From Branchiostoma lanceolatum (lineage: Eukaryota; Chordata; Leptocardii; Amphioxiformes; Branchiostomatidae), in NCBI RefSeq assembly GCF_035083965.1, contig NC_089727.1:14212769-14276768 (forward strand): a DNA stretch of 64,000 nucleotides. The letters are read 5' to 3'. Positions 1-13,080 of the stretch are shown piece after piece. A model generated the notes under the pieces. The model was not told where the DNA came from and did not search any database. It saw only the letters and a program-made list of their open reading frames with translations. Both the position numbers and the translations under genes were made by a program. How positions within the stretch are numbered: position 1 is the stretch's first letter; each line of letters opens with the position of its first letter.

Positions 1-24
1 GAAGAGATTTGACTAACAACATAC

Positions 25-3000
25 CACCATACTTTCGTCAGGGTGGATACTCAGTAAGTTGTGCTGATTGAAGATTACGGCGACCATGGTTACAGTAATA
101 ACAACAGTGATGACGCAAACACAAACAGCCACCAGGAACACTGGACGGGACCTGAAGAACACACGGCAGTTCTGACGGCACCCCGGGTCGTTGCCGTCAG
201 ATACTGTGGAACAACAAACAAACTGCTATCATGGGAGTAATACTATACCAATTTTTATGTACAATCTAACCTCCATCAACATTAATCCGCCGGGTTACAT
301 AAATCCACCACTTTGAAAAACTAGATCTAGATCTCTAGTGTAGTATCCCCCAGGTATGCACAGTTTGGATATACAGGAGTACATTATACTGTGGGATGTT
401 GGGTTGGAGATCTGTTTGGACGTATCTTTTCAGGGTGGCGGAATTATGTACCCTGGTGGAATTGTGTTAGTAGATGGTATCTGTATCAATCTGTTTCTAT
501 CTGACGATTTGGAAACCCTTGAACAATTAGAAAATTATACTGTATTTATCTACTAATAGGTCTACAATAGATGTACTAAAATTGTTGTCTAACTATCAAA
601 TTTGAACAACATCTGAATCATTCCTTTTCCTGCTCCACATTAATTGACGGAGCCTAGCAAAAGTGTATCATGTGCTTTGTGACGGACACCTTGATTTACA
701 AACGTGAATGATATGTAGGTTACTCACCACTGGCTTGGTGTCTACTGCACACCGCGTCTTGTGCTGCGAGAAAATCGGGATCTAAATCTTCGTACGCGTT
801 CATTGATGAAGCTGGCCGGCCCAGTTGGTCGCCGTCCATCCCGTAGAAGGGTTTTTTGTTGTTCTCATCTGCTAAGGCGACATCTATCTCGTAAAAGGGC
901 TGTTCTTGTTGTTGCTTGTCTTTGGCAGCGGTGACATCCGTCTTATAAAATGGTTGTTCTTGTTTTTCATCAGCAGGGGAGATGTCCATCTCATAGAATG
1001 CCTGAGCTAAGTCATGTTTGATTGCATCTTGTGCTGCCAGAAAGTCGGGGTGTAGATCGGCATAAACATGTGTGGACAAGTTCGAATGTTCCTCATCGTT
1101 CTCGTAAAGTGGGTGCTCTCTATCGTTCCCGTAATGCCCGCAATGTGCGTGTTCTTTATCGTTCTCGTAATGGGCGTGTTTTTTATCGTACTCGTAACAT
1201 TTGTGTTGTTCATCATTTTTGTAATGTGCGTGTCCTTTGTCATACTGGTAATATTCGTGTTCTTCATCGTTCACTTGATGCGAGTATTCTTTACTGTTTT
1301 CGTAATGCCCGTGTTCTTCATCGTTCTCGTAATGTCCGTGCTCGCCATCGTTCTGGTAATGCCCGTATTTTTCATCGTTCTGGCAATGTCCGCATTGCGC
1401 TGTCGGCTCTGTGTTTGATTCTGTAGGGCCATGGTCTTTCAATCCTGCCTCTCCTATTTCGGCATCCGTCAAAACAGACTCTTCGCCATATTCTCTGACA
1501 GGCTTCAAAACTGCTTCTGGGTCTTTCTTTGCGCGCAGTGCCTGTCTATGCCATTCAAGGATCCGTTTGGTAGACCAAAACCTCTGTCCTACCCGTCTGA
1601 CGTACAGCGGGTCCGGCGGGCGGCAGGGGACATCCGCCGGCTGAGGTGGAGGCTCCTTCCGTCGAACCGCCGCAGGTGGAGACACTATAAGTAATGAAGT
1701 ACCATTTAGCACAAAATCATTAACAAATTATCCGACTAAACTGGGCGGCGGTCCACGTTAAAACAAATTCCTTAGAATTTTAGCTAATTGGCATACCCTG
1801 TATTTAACTATAAGTAGCATCTGTAAAGCTTATTTTCATTTTTAATCGTTTAAGCATTTGGATCACAAATTCGAACTCTCGATAGGCTTCCGACCGTTTA
1901 TCGACTTCTTCAAGGCCTCCAGCGAATGCTTAGGTTATCACGATCACTTGCAACAGTTTTCCACATGTTCAATTTGCGTGGGCACAGTCTACTTCATGGG
2001 ACGGGACGTCGACTAATTTCCGGTCGCGAAGACCAAATCATAATTGTAAATTAGGCTTGAGTGAATGGGCTATTCCATCCATTACCATACATTCGCTCAT
2101 GATTTGTATGCGTTTTATTTTTTTGCAAACTGAAAACAATATCAATCGTCATCTGAGTGACCGTATAAATCCAACATACAAGTCACTTTACCATGAAATA
2201 CACAAACAAACGATTCCGTTTATCTTGTACCGTAGGATACATAGGGCATGATGCATATAGCTAATAGCTGTTGACGTCCGTCAAGGACAATTGAGGTAAG
2301 ATATTGTAACAAAAATTTTCTAAAATACTTAGCTAACGATATGAACTTGTTGCGTGGTTTAATTTTTTGTATTTTCAATTGTCAGAACACTTTGAAGGAG
2401 AAAACGATAACATACATGTACGTTACGCGATAACACGAATTATCAGTTGATATTATGATAATGGCGGCACAAAACGTAGCTTAGCATATTACTATCTTAT
2501 ACTAGTAAGAAGGAAGCACCAAATATGTAGTCATTGTGTCTTTAAAAATGGTGGCCCGCTGCTAACTTTCGACAGCAATTGCATTGTCCCCGTGATCGAA
2601 GGATGGGTGTCCAACATAATGGCGACGGGGCCTAACAAACCGTCAATGTATACGTAACTACATGGCCGATCGCAACTACAACTACTTCTTTTTTTTTAAA
2701 TCTTTATTTAGAATTTCCAACAACAATGAAATTTACAGATACATGTACATGCAAACACAAAAGCAACTCAGAAATAATGAACAATTTGCAACTTTTTCCA
2801 GTCAACTAATCTAAACTACAACTACTTCTTCGTATAGATAAACTAAGCCCCTGTACCGGCTGTCTTCCTACTTTCATCACGTTTCTCCAGTTGGTCGCCG
2901 CAGGATGAACCAGTCTGTACCGGTACCGATTCCCTGATGCTGTTATCGCTCTCCTTCTGCAGTAATAGTGGTTCCTTATCCGCTATTGCCTGAGTATTGA

Positions 3001-3058
3001 CCTTTGAATTCCCGATCATTTGTGCATCCCAAACCTCCATATCAACGTTTTCGGCCAT
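25..3058 (-). CDS. Type II transmembrane protein with repetitive tyrosine-rich cytoplasmic tail (3' part outside window)
   Basis: I do not recognise the family. The model has exons 3058-2857, 1684-728 and 203 to about 25. Phases agree at each join: exon 1 ends with one base of a Val codon (donor GTACAG), and exon 2 ends with one base before GTGAGT. The start is the first ATG of the open frame (MAENVDMEVW). About 405 N-terminal residues are hydrophilic, with Pro-rich, acidic and Tyr-rich stretches. Exon 3 then encodes CRVFFRSRP followed by a ~23-residue hydrophobic segment (FLVAVCVCVITVVITVTMVA), so the tail is cytoplasmic and the ectodomain would lie beyond position 1. The tail holds a 9-residue repeat array, four FYxxD motifs (AFYEMD, PFYKTD, PFYEID, PFYGMD) and two copies of a YxDLxPDFLAAQDA block. 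Exon 2 could instead begin at the in-frame ATG at 1712. The intron 204-727 shows no other gene. A signalling receptor is an inference. Confidence 0.6.
1086..1394 (-). repeat. Coding minisatellite: eleven 27-bp units encoding GHYENDEEH-like nonapeptides
   Basis: In the membrane-protein exon the frame reads consecutive nonapeptides such as GHYQNDGEH, GHYENDEEH, AHYKNDEQH, AHYENDKEH and PLYENDEEH. About eleven units are present, with one 3-residue insertion before GHYGNDREH. Seven units keep Tyr-x-Asn. The first has Cys for Tyr, the fifth has Gln, and two have YQY or YEY instead. Confidence 0.9.
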
Positions 3059-5323
3059 GTCGTCCTTGTCTCTTCAAGTGTGTGAGGGTTTTCTGTATCG
3101 TCGCTTTCTCTGTAGTAAGGTTTTTGCTTCCCTCCCGTCACACGACAATACTGTTGCCACGGAGACGAAATTGCAATTTGTGTCTACATGACGTTACCCG
3201 TACGTGAGGAAAGGGAAGATAGTTAATCAGTCTGCTACCTAGCCGGTTAGCCTTCAAACTGTGTAGGGAAGGGAGTACATGTAGTAGGCATTTTTTATTA
3301 TTTTGTATTTGCCTATGAAACTCGTAAGAGTTATTGTGATTTCACCATCGTTATCATTGTACTTGCCTGAACAAACTTCGTCATAAAAGAATGATTCATT
3401 CATTTATAATGTTACTCTTTAATCTTGAAAAAGTTGCACACACATTTCCAGCCGTATCATATTAGACTCTTCCAGCTACCTGCTTGTTGCCGCAGACGCC
3501 ATCTTGGACCTCGACGAACACAGTCACGCATTATCAAGATCCGTGTTCAGAACTGTTTCAAAATTGAAATCAGCCATAATGAAGTAAAACACTTTGTTTG
3601 TTTGTTTGTTTGTTTGCTTGTTTGTTTGTTTCTGTGTTTGATGCTGTAGATGGCTGAAAACTAATTCTCAATATATACAAAATTAAGTTACTGATAGTAA
3701 GATGTATGCTGTTCGCCAATACGCAACATAGTTCGAACACCCGTAAGGTGCAGTTATCTGAACTTGGGGGTATCAACCATATCTGGCTGTGAGTTAAATC
3801 CTGTTCGACTTCATTTCATGCCAACGTAATACCGTGGCGGATCATCACTAAGATATTTCTAACATTGTCGTCTGATGTGTGACTCACGGGTGGGAATATA
3901 TTCACTGTACAAATTCTAGATCTCTGAGGAATGTTTGCATTGCGACGTAGGAAGTTATATGTAATAATTACACAATTCTTAGGCTTTCTCGAACTGAATA
4001 CTTCTTCGGGTTTTCAGTTGCAACACGTCATGCTCAAAAGGTACGAAAAAGTTCTTCCGAAAGTTAGATATTTTTGTGGAAAAAATAGATATATACGTGT
4101 CAAGGTGGGGTAATTGGTTTGGTAGGCAGTGGACGTGACCAGATTATCAATTACAGTCAGTTCATTTGTGAAATTAATTCGGATGAACTTCGCAGTGGAG
4201 GCACAAGATTAAAAAAAGGTACCGGTCTTTCGCAGAAGTTGTGTCGTTTAAAAGAGCGTACGTCAGGTTATCCATGGTTGAGCTACAAATGTATATGGCA
4301 TTATACAATGAGACCGTACTTGAAATACATTGGAGTAGAGTTGGGAAAACTTCAACGTATGTGATAGCAAAGGACCCTCTATAACGTCACATTATTACAT
4401 ATTATCATTAGATACACGAAAATAGACATTTGTACCATCAAAGATTTTCATTCATAAGCAAACTGTGGTGTTTATCGGACCACAATATGGCCTTCCATGT
4501 CAGATGTGAAAGTTCATAGTTCAATAGTGCCTCTTCATCATAAGTGAACAACCGGTTAGACTCCATTTGATACAGAAGTCATTGCGTGTGACCTCGCGTT
4601 AGATACAGAAGTCATTGCGTGTGACCTCGCGTTAGTCTAGACCTGGTCATTATCACTCATGCGTTTAATGCAATCATTATCACTCATGCGTTTAATGCAA
4701 AGAACTAACGATTGGTGGGAATCCACATTGAGCGGACTAAGTGCACTGTTTGTTCAGTGTTCAAGCAAAGCTCCAGCGACTTCAGCAAAAACTCGGCGGC
4801 CTATCGCCCATGATTTTCATGGCCAGCCCCAAAGGGTGTCTTACTAGCTCTACGTCATGGAGTTCTAATCATGTCTACATGTGAGTTCAGTCCTGTTTAT
4901 TCAACACCGACGTGGTAAACATCCTTGTTAGGGACCGATCGAGAACGATCAGGGCCGGGAGGGGTGAAACTGACAAAAATTGTACCCAAATGCTAGCGGA
5001 TGTGTCACTTGACAAAAATGATATATCTACTTCTTTGACTTAACACTCCGCACCAAAATCGCCTCTTCCACAGCCTGCACTTAAACTGTAACTCTGAGCT
5101 CCTGTAGCAAGTAAGAGTGTTAACAGAGGGTTTACAATGGATGCACAAGGTCGTTGGTAAAGCAAGTACGTGTCGTGTATCGTTCTGACGTTGTCGTCGA
5201 CATGACGGCAGCACCCAATCTACGGCTTACATCCGTCTTGTTGCGTTAACGTCGTCGTAGCTAAATACACTGATCAAAACACTGCTGAAATCTTCCTTAT
5301 GTCATACCTGAATCAACGGAAGT
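3059..5323. other. Intergenic region without a supported gene
   Basis: This lies between two divergent genes, so both promoters should be here. The reading frames are short and lack codon structure or a recognisable family. It contains a (TTTG)n run near 3597-3630 and two small tandem duplications near 4570-4702. No TATA box convinced me. Confidence 0.6.
4569..4702. repeat. Two adjacent short tandem duplications (33-bp and 27-bp units)
   Basis: A 33-bp unit beginning GATACAGAAGTCATTGCG occurs twice (4569, 4602). A 27-bp unit beginning TCATTATCACTCATGCG occurs twice (about 4649, 4676). The copies are almost identical, suggesting recent slippage. Confidence 0.8.
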
Positions 5324-8300
5324 ATGCGGGTTCTTTTATTACTCCATTGCGCCCTTCTTATCACCGTTGTGTGTGCCAGTAAACAGCATGGCTTTTCTAC
5401 TGCTGTCGTTCGACTGGAGAATTTGTTACTATTTGAGAGCAACTTGGTGGACAAGATCAGGCAGCACATAAGTGATACAGACACTGTGAGGGAAGACATC
5501 AAAAGGTAAGACCCAGAGCTCACAGGCAAACCTTGAAAAAACCCTGTAGTGGAATATCACTAAATTTCTGTCAGATATTCTGTCAACGTCGTTCTACTTT
5601 GGACCTGGGTATGTAATGTTAAGGAGCAGACATCATAATGTGCGTGAATAGATTAAGCTCTACAGGCAAAATACCTTTAAACTCATCATTTGCAGTTATA
5701 TCTTCCTGTAGACAATTGATGAAAAGTCGACTCAATATCTCTACGCGTGCAACAGGTATGTAGACGATTTTGAAGCCAACATTCTACATCCGGGTTTTGA
5801 CGACCTTGCCTACCATGTTCAGCACCCGGTGGGCGCCTACCGCCTGGTGAAGCGGCTCTCTCAGACCGACCCCGGGGTTCTCACACACGCTCGGCTTCTG
5901 ACAGGAGTTGTGAATGGAGGTGATTATTTGTAATGAATGACTTTCTTAATTTCAGGTTCATTGTCCCATAGCAAAATAATACGGACATATATACAAAATA
6001 CAAATAGAGTAAACACATAACAATTGTATACATTTCTAATGAAAAGGCGTTCCTGTAAGGGCAGTCGGATTTTAAAAGACATTTTGTTATGGGGGCTGAA
6101 TGTTCTATCTTTAAGTGAATAATGTGAAATATGATGAAAATGAGGCTTAGCAACTAACGTAACATAATGCAAGTATTTACAACAATTTGACAGTAGCCAG
6201 TTCTTAAGAACAAATAAACAGATTATATTATTTTGAATGTCTTGTTTAAGAACTAGAAATCAAATCATTTCATTTTAAACAAATAATGACTAACTCGGCG
6301 TCTTTAGACTTTTACCAAACAAAAACAAACTGCTGGAAGGTGCCTAGCATATAATTCAATCAAGGCATGGTTATAACAATAAAAACGCATGATAATCTAG
6401 ACTTCGTACTTTAAGCAAGCTCAAGATGCGTTGATGACAATATCTTCCTCGACCAACCACAGATTCTGTTATCAAAACAACTGAGCTCCCAACAGAAGAG
6501 GACTTGAGGATGTCTGCGCTTGCGCTGATCAGACTCCAGGATATCTACCATCTGGACATGCGCAGTCTGACGCAGGGCCAGCTGGTGATGCTGGCCCGTC
6601 AGAGTGACGGTACTGTGGTGAAACAGAAGAGAATCACCCGTGAAGAACCCGCGTTTTCACTCGACGCGGAGGATACCGTGTATATAGGGGACATCGCTTA
6701 TAACGAGGAGGAGTACCTGAATGCGGTCCTGTGGTATCTTGTCACCTTAGATCTGCTGCGGGGAAGGGAGCAGGTGGATATCACTGACGACCCGGCCAAT
6801 GACTCAGGTCTAGGGAGAGTAGATGTCCTGATAAAGCTAGGAGATACCCTTACAAAGGTAGGACACACTGAGGCAATGTTTCAATCAAAATCTGCAAAGA
6901 CCAGTTGCAATAAGCACTTTTATTTATTCCTTTGTCGCTGTAATTGGTTGGAATTTCACAAGTATGCAAACGCCCTGTGCAATGCCTCGGGTGCAATAAC
7001 GTGCATGTCTGACTATATGTCTAGCTATCTGGTGTACTTTTATTAAGATCCCCAAAGATTCAATATCTAATCGGGAACATTAATTCACTTACCAGCATCA
7101 TGTGACCTTACTGTAGAAATATTAACAGTGTTGCTGTCATTGTTACATTGTATCAATTCAGCTGAGGCAACACCAGCGTGCTTTGCCGTTCTACAGGGAC
7201 GCACTGCGGATGGGTAAGCAAAAACTAGTAATACACTGTCTTTCTAATTCTAGATCAAGGAACATCACTCATTTTTAAACAAAAAGGGCATCGTAGTGTA
7301 CTGAGTTGAACATGCATACATATCTTCCCGATATCCTGTACTGAATATTTGAATACATACTAGGACCTGAGAACCAGGTGACCAAGTCTAAGGTGATGGA
7401 AGCAGAGCGGCAAGCCGCGCTCCAAGGCAACGTCACCGTGAAGATGGCGAAATTGCTGAAAGGATCCATACCTTATCAGGAGGACTATGAGAACCTTTGT
7501 TACCACAGCGTTCTTCGGGTATGTTTATCAGTAGTACAATCCCCTACTTTGCCCCTCGCGGGGTTATCTGGGGGTAAATCAAGTTGAAGTTGAATCCTGG
7601 TAAATTTTTTTGACGTTTAGAAATTAGCTTGGCTGTGGTCTGTCTGTCCTCGTGATTCATCGATAAGATAAAAGATTAATTGAATTGGATTTCTGTTGAC
7701 CAGAACCAACCGCCAAGTTCGCGGCTCAGCTGTACGCACGACCGGACCCGTCCACAGCTCTACCTCAGCCCGGCTAGACGGGAAGTGCTCCACGAGAAGA
7801 ACCCTGAGATAGCCCTGTACCATGACGTCATCAGTGACGAGGAGGCTGCCATGGTGAGAGCATTGGCGTTCGAAGAGGTAGCTATCTATCTATTTCAACT
7901 ACACATCAAAGTGGTGGAGGGATGCAACATCAGGCAATGTCTACAAACCCTTTAGGCTGTATAGGCGATAGTATCTGTTCCCACCTCCACGCATGTACTA
8001 AGAAGCGGCTAAGCGTAGCACTCTTATCTACTCTGTATGTTTAAGTCGTGTATTTTTGTTTATACTTTTCTGTATACATGTTTGCAATATGTCATACGTT
8101 TCACCGGTACCTACATGTAGCCCTTCAAGGCATGAATGTACAATAAAAGTACATGAACGATTACAAGACATATAGTATGTCAATGTGTAAAATCAATCAA
8201 AAGATGTCCGAAACAAACAAACCAACGTTAGACGTCCATCTGTTCATATGCTCTTAAACTGTCAATATCTGTCAACAAGTATGAAAACTGATCATTCTAA

Positions 8301-11300
8301 GGCAAGCCTGGTGGTGGATATTTGTCATCATTGTAGTTTAGGTGATTGTTTGATACATCTTCAATAACACGTGTCTGTCCATTCCTACTGACATACATGC
8401 ACTAACGCCTGTTGCAGCTGGAGAGGTCCCCTGTCGTAAGCAAACATGGAAAAGTATTTCACAGCAACGTCAGGGTCAGCGAGACGTAAGTGTCTCCGTT
8501 TCTCTCCTTTCTAAGAATTAGGCCATGTTGATTTGATTATATGGATGACATCCGCGCAAGCATCAGTCGTTGTCCGTTTCCACAAAAATGTTTTCGGCCA
8601 AACTGTAAATCGTAAAAAGCAGCTGCAAAATGAGAAAATACATGCAAAGTGTTTCGGAAAACGGATACTATTGTTGTAGAATGCCAACGTCAAGTCAAGT
8701 CAAGATAGAAGTTTTGAAAGAATAAAATTGAAGATCCTCTATCTATATTACGTCCGTCCTTCCTGACCATAATGAAGGCAACTTTTGTTTTTGCCAAACT
8801 TTTTTATTCGCACGCTCGCATCAGTTTTGGGATCCCCACAGGATGCCATCCATATAATTGTCTTTCGAGGATTGATAGGTAAGGATTTCACCAGATAAAT
8901 GACTTGATCAACAGACAAAAACCTCTTCCGGTGTTGTTATGTTCTACGTTGCTGTAATGGGCTTTGAGTAATCTTGGATCGCAACACAAAACCCCATCTT
9001 GACCTTTCAGTGGTTGGCTTCATGACAACACGACTGACGTCATCTCCAAGCTGAGTCGGCGGGTTGGTTACATCACCGGGCTAAATACAGAATATCCTTC
9101 CGCAGAAAGTTTCCAGGTATAACTAGAAAGGCAACATTTGCGAGCAAATACAGCATGTTTAGCCATGCTCCTCGCCATGCAAAAAATGGACTCCCAAAAT
9201 AACAATGGACCATTCTAAAATACTTCCACTAAAAAAATGGATCAAACTTGAGTTTAAAAACAATTATCAGTCTCTCCATACAGGAGTGGAGTATTCCAGT
9301 AGCACCTCAACACAATATGGACCAGTCCAAAACCATATCCACTTATTAATTAACAAATAAACTTCTGCTAACAAATGGACTTTTTCATAATCATTCCAGC
9401 TCAAAATTGAAATAAATAATTACAGAATCCTCCCCTTGCAAGAATGAGATATTCCGTGCCATCTCCATGTAAACTAGACCAGTGGAAAAATATCCGCTGA
9501 AAATTACACTCTTGCGCATAATCAACCCAGTTCAAAATTGAATTAAAAAAGATCAACCCAAGGGAAGAATGAAGTTTTCCATAGTATACATAATGATATA
9601 TATGAAGATTTGACAGGAGAAGAAGGAAATGACCAAAAATGGGTGAAATATAAAAATGTGACACCCCTTTGTTTGAATGCATGATTCAATAGTATACACT
9701 TTGGGTTGAAAATAACGAAACCAAAAAATTCTTTGTTTAAAAAATCGTTTTGAAAGGCTGTATGGCAAACATTTGAATGAGGGCCTGTGTACATGCCAAA
9801 TTTCACATTATTTTGGTTTAATACATATAGGAACTGGAGATGTGTATCTTTTTTTTAAAAAGAGTGAACAAAGCCATGTCCTAGGAATTCCCATACCATA
9901 TTTGGCATGAATACTAGCCTACACCTGCGCCATGTAATTAGATTAACTCAATTGACCAATCAGGTGGTCGCAAGGCTCACAGGCATGCAAGGCCAGGTGC
10001 AAGGCACTTGGGGTCAATGACCTTTAGGTCATATGTAGTATTGAAAGTGACAGAAGTGGCAAATATTGTCAAGAAAGCCCAAAATAAATCGTTTTGAATA
10101 TATGTATGCCAAAAATGGGAATGTAGTCCTTTAAATATTTGTTCAAGCCACATATACAGCAAATTTCAGGTCATTCGGTTGAAATACCAGGGCGCAGGAG
10201 GCCAAGATATGCTAAAAATAGCCTAAAAACCTCAATAAAATCACTTTCAAGGTCAATATCAAAAAAAGGAAAAGAACGCACATTGGTTTTTGCCTACATT
10301 ACCTCTGTACCAAATTTCAGGTCATTTGGTCAAAAAATGACAGAGATGAATCGATTTGAAGATTTGACATGAGAAGAAGAAGAAGAAACATGAGTAAAAA
10401 CAATATGTTTAGCCATACTAGGTATGGCTAAACATAAATAGTATTTAGTTAATCTTTTAGACAAATAGGCGACGAATGTTATCTGCTTACAACATATGAT
10501 AAAAGTTACAAGGTGGTCTTGTTGTTAGATTCGTTGACTTAGAATCTACAGGTTCTTGGTTTGAAACCTTCAGCAGGCCCTAATGTTGTGTCATCGGGAA
10601 CGACACCTTTTTCCTCAGGTCAAAATGAGTACCTAGCTTTGGTTAGTGTTTGAGGAGAAACCACGCCTCAAGCGCGTTAAAGAAGCCACCAGACGTATCG
10701 AAAAGAGTACGGGTCCATCCATGTGTGTAAACGGATCAAGCCTATAAGTTTAATCTTGTGCAGCGTATATCTAGCTTACAAAACTCGTGTGGTGCACCCA
10801 AAGGCGGTTTCTCGATTATGCGGAACCAATAAAGTATGGATACATAACCATCCGTAACAATCCGTAACATTTTATGCAGGTTGTGAATTACGGCCTGGGA
10901 GGACTTTACGTGCCGCACGTAGACTACTTTGAGGTAAGCTTCGGTCTTCTCTTCCATATGATATCTGTGCGTGGATACAATATCGTCCTTGTATACGGTC
11001 CATATGAGTTAGGGCATAAACATTTATATGGTGAAAATTCTATTTATCTTTGACACTTGTTACGACTGAATTGTTTAAGATTTGGCTAAAGGTTTTCAGT
11101 CCACGCAGATACAGATGGCGTTAGCGGTCGCTCCAGAAGTAATTGTAGATACATAGATTAATTCATGATATTTGTCTGTTTGCAGGAGACGCAGCTGGTG
11201 AAACACGTGAACAGGCCAGGCAAAAGGATCCTGACCTTTCTGCTATATGTAAGTTGTATCTACTTGATCACCTGACAGGTGAATAGTAATACTGTGAATG

Positions 11301-12994
11301 CAAAAATGTTCGCGGTGGTTTTATGTTCGCGGTTTTCGTGGTGAACTCATTGCCACGAACTTAAATCCACCGCGAACAGCCGTTCCATTGCGTGACTGTA
11401 GAGCTAACATTGTTTCAAACGCGAACTCAAAACCACCGCGAACACTCCCTACCGCGAAACTAAACCCCCGCGAACATTTCTGCATTTCCCTACCGTACGG
11501 TACCAAGTGAAAACTGCTCACCCGGTGATATTCCGGTACATTAGACACAGTAAAAGGGTAATTGATAAGCTTCATTATTCAGACATCTGGTTCCATATAA
11601 CAATCGTTAGATCGCTTTTCAGCACCAAGGCTAAAGCTCCTGTCACACCTTTAGTTTTCGAGCTTCTCACGACTTTGTCCCCGACCATTAATGAATTCCC
11701 CAACCATGTTAGGCGCTTAGGTGTTAATCTCAATCCTATTCTAGTTCGAGTTCGCTACTCTGATCGCCTTCAAGTAAAATTTCCCCGACTTCAATATGTA
11801 AACCGTTACAGCCGGCTGGTGCCGACAGTTGTTACCTTACCGACCTACTCCCAACCACAGATGACCTTGCAGACGACTAACTCCCAACCATGGGTCGGAA
11901 GGCCATGTCGGGTATGTGTGTGACAGGGGTTTTACAATACTTGCCACCGTTAACGTTGTTGTGTTCTCAGCTCAGCGAAGTGGAGTTGGGCGGAGCAACA
12001 GTTTTCCCTCAAATCAACCTCATCGTGCCGGCGGTGAAGGTAAGGGTGAATTGGTTGATAATTTCTCGTTCACTGTAGGAACGTGTAACTAAGATATATT
12101 GGTTGCAAAGTAATGTACAGGGAGAAGTCAACTTTGATGCTGTACCGTATACCGTATACTGTGGAATAGCTGTGGCAACTGTTGCGGGGCTTACGTTTAC
12201 TTGCTGTGTTGTATAGCAAGTTTAAACCCTGCAACAGCCGCCACGGCTAACTGTGGTAGTTGCTAATAATAATGCTGTACAGCTGAATAATTTTGTTACC
12301 AGTTGAAATTTGTTGATTCTTAACGTATGTTACACTCAGAATGGAGCCTTGATGTTTCGGGACATGAAAAGATCTGGGGATTTTGAACCGTTGTCCATGC
12401 ACGCTGGCTGTCCTGTACTTATCGGCTCCAAGTGGAGTAAGTTGCGCTGCATCTTACTGTAAAAACATTGATTAGAAAACTCTACACCGATGCAGGGAAG
12501 TGCCATAATAGTTCCGTGTCCTTGACCTTGTCAGCGTCAAACATTACAGCGATACTATTCTGATGTTTCACATACGTCTAGACAACCCTTGTATAAGAAA
12601 CATGATCTGTTCATATATTATAATGATACACCTGCACATGTAGAAAGAAGCGAGAAGTTGACTCTACTGGATTAGCTTTTATTAGTTTATCACTTTTGTC
12701 TACTATGTATGTTTAAGCTATACATTGAATATATTTCACTGTATATGTCACATGTTAGACGACCTGTACCTAGCCCCTCGGGGCACGAATGTACAATAAA
12801 GGCCTTCATTCTTGATTTTAGTCTATCCAATTACATTGCAAATAACTACAGGAACACACATTTTGCTCGTCATCTCAACACGTTTCAATAACAAATCTAA
12901 GTGTCGTTCTCTGTTTTCTCCAGTCGCTAACAAGTGGATACTTGATCGTGGCAACGAGTTTAAAAGGCCATGTGGTCTCACACCAGAGGAGTGA
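5324..12994 (+). CDS. P4HA: Prolyl 4-hydroxylase alpha subunit, copy 1 (complete, 13 exons, 549 aa)
   Basis: Catalytic subunit of ER prolyl 4-hydroxylase (Fe(II), 2-oxoglutarate, ascorbate), which forms 4-hydroxyproline in collagen-like chains. Exons: 5324-5505, 5756-5919, 6463-6857, 7162-7213, 7364-7518, 7704-7877, 8418-8485, 9011-9116, 10880-10933, 11186-11248, 11971-12039, 12340-12436, 12924-12994; all are GT-AG and every phase agrees. The start ATG opens a hydrophobic signal peptide (MRVLLLLHCALLITVVCAS). The P4HA N-terminal domain follows (exons 1-3, with HPVGAYRLVKRL and ALALIRLQDIYHLD), then the peptide-substrate-binding helices (exons 3-5). The dioxygenase domain covers exons 6-13. 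Iron ligands are H445 and D447 (PHVDYFE) and H515 ([11 protein letters not shown]); K525 should bind 2-oxoglutarate. The protein ends RPCGLTPEE without a KDEL signal, as in the family, where PDI supplies retention. Length is near the usual ~535 aa. Long introns are loaded with transposons. Confidence 0.95.
8005..8155 (+). mobile_element. 3' fragment of a non-LTR-like retroelement, intron 6 of P4HA copy 1
   Basis: A stretch ending ...TAGCCCTTCAAGGCATGAATG then TACAATAAAAG resembles 12650-12815 in intron 12 (TAGCCCCTCGGGGCACGAATG, TACAATAAAGG). Two related copies, both ending in a polyadenylation-like CAATAAA, suggest LINE 3' ends. The assignment is an inference. Confidence 0.45.
8515..8875. 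mobile_element. Inverted-repeat element related to the foldback at 22463-23559, intron 7
   Basis: The left side reads TTAGGCCATGTTGATTTGAT, then ATATGGATGACATCCGCGC. The right side reads CATCAGTTTTGGGATCCCC, then AGGATGCCATCCATATAATTG. Both match internal blocks of the larger foldback in intron 5 of P4HA copy 2. This is probably a shorter or decayed member of the same family. Confidence 0.5.
9140..10442 (+). mobile_element. Non-autonomous DNA element with terminal hairpin and GAA-rich 3' part, intron 8
   Basis: The element starts near ATGTTTAGCCATGCTCC and ends with the hairpin ATGTTTAGCCAT/ACTAGGT/ATGGCTAAACAT, preceded by (GAA)n and CAAAAACAATATG-type sequence. It shares internal text (CCAAATTTCAGGTCATTT, GAAGATTTGACA) with the element at 20817-22044. 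No protein frame is seen. Exact ends are uncertain. Confidence 0.5.
10505..10740 (+). mobile_element. Possible tRNA-derived SINE, intron 8 of P4HA copy 1
   Basis: The head holds a B-box-like GGTTTGAAACC preceded by a GTTGTTAGATTCG A-box-like stretch, followed by an unrelated body ending near AAACGGATCAAGCC. No full tRNA fold can be drawn confidently, so SINE is a tentative call. Confidence 0.35.
11296..11494. mobile_element. MITE-like element with CGCGAAC-rich inverted termini, intron 10
   Basis: Left end AATGCAAAAATGTTCGCGG and right end CCGCGAACATTTCTGCATT are inverted repeats of about 20 bp with few mismatches. The ~160 bp between repeats the CCACCGCGAAC motif in both orientations. There is no coding capacity, and I could not define a target-site duplication. 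Confidence 0.65.
12650..12815 (+). mobile_element. 3' fragment of a non-LTR-like retroelement, intron 12 of P4HA copy 1
   Basis: Related to 8005-8155: both share TTTGTCTACTATGTATG-like text, a TAGCCC(C/T)T hairpin-like block and a terminal TGTACAATAAA. Confidence 0.45.
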
Positions 12995-13074
12995 AGGTCT
13001 CATCACGACGTGCACAATACCGGCCCCTGTCTCACTAGACGACAAATATCAATACGCGAAATCTTAAAGGAATC

Positions 13075-13080
13075 AATAAA
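13075..13080 (+). promoter_or_regulatory. Candidate polyadenylation signal of P4HA copy 1
   Basis: A canonical AATAAA lies 81 bp after the stop codon and about 0.9 kb before the start of the next P4HA gene. Confidence 0.6.

Noticed and set aside
6504..7046. 180-aa plus frame
   Set aside because: It contains most of P4HA exon 3 but runs beyond the donor at 6857 into intron.
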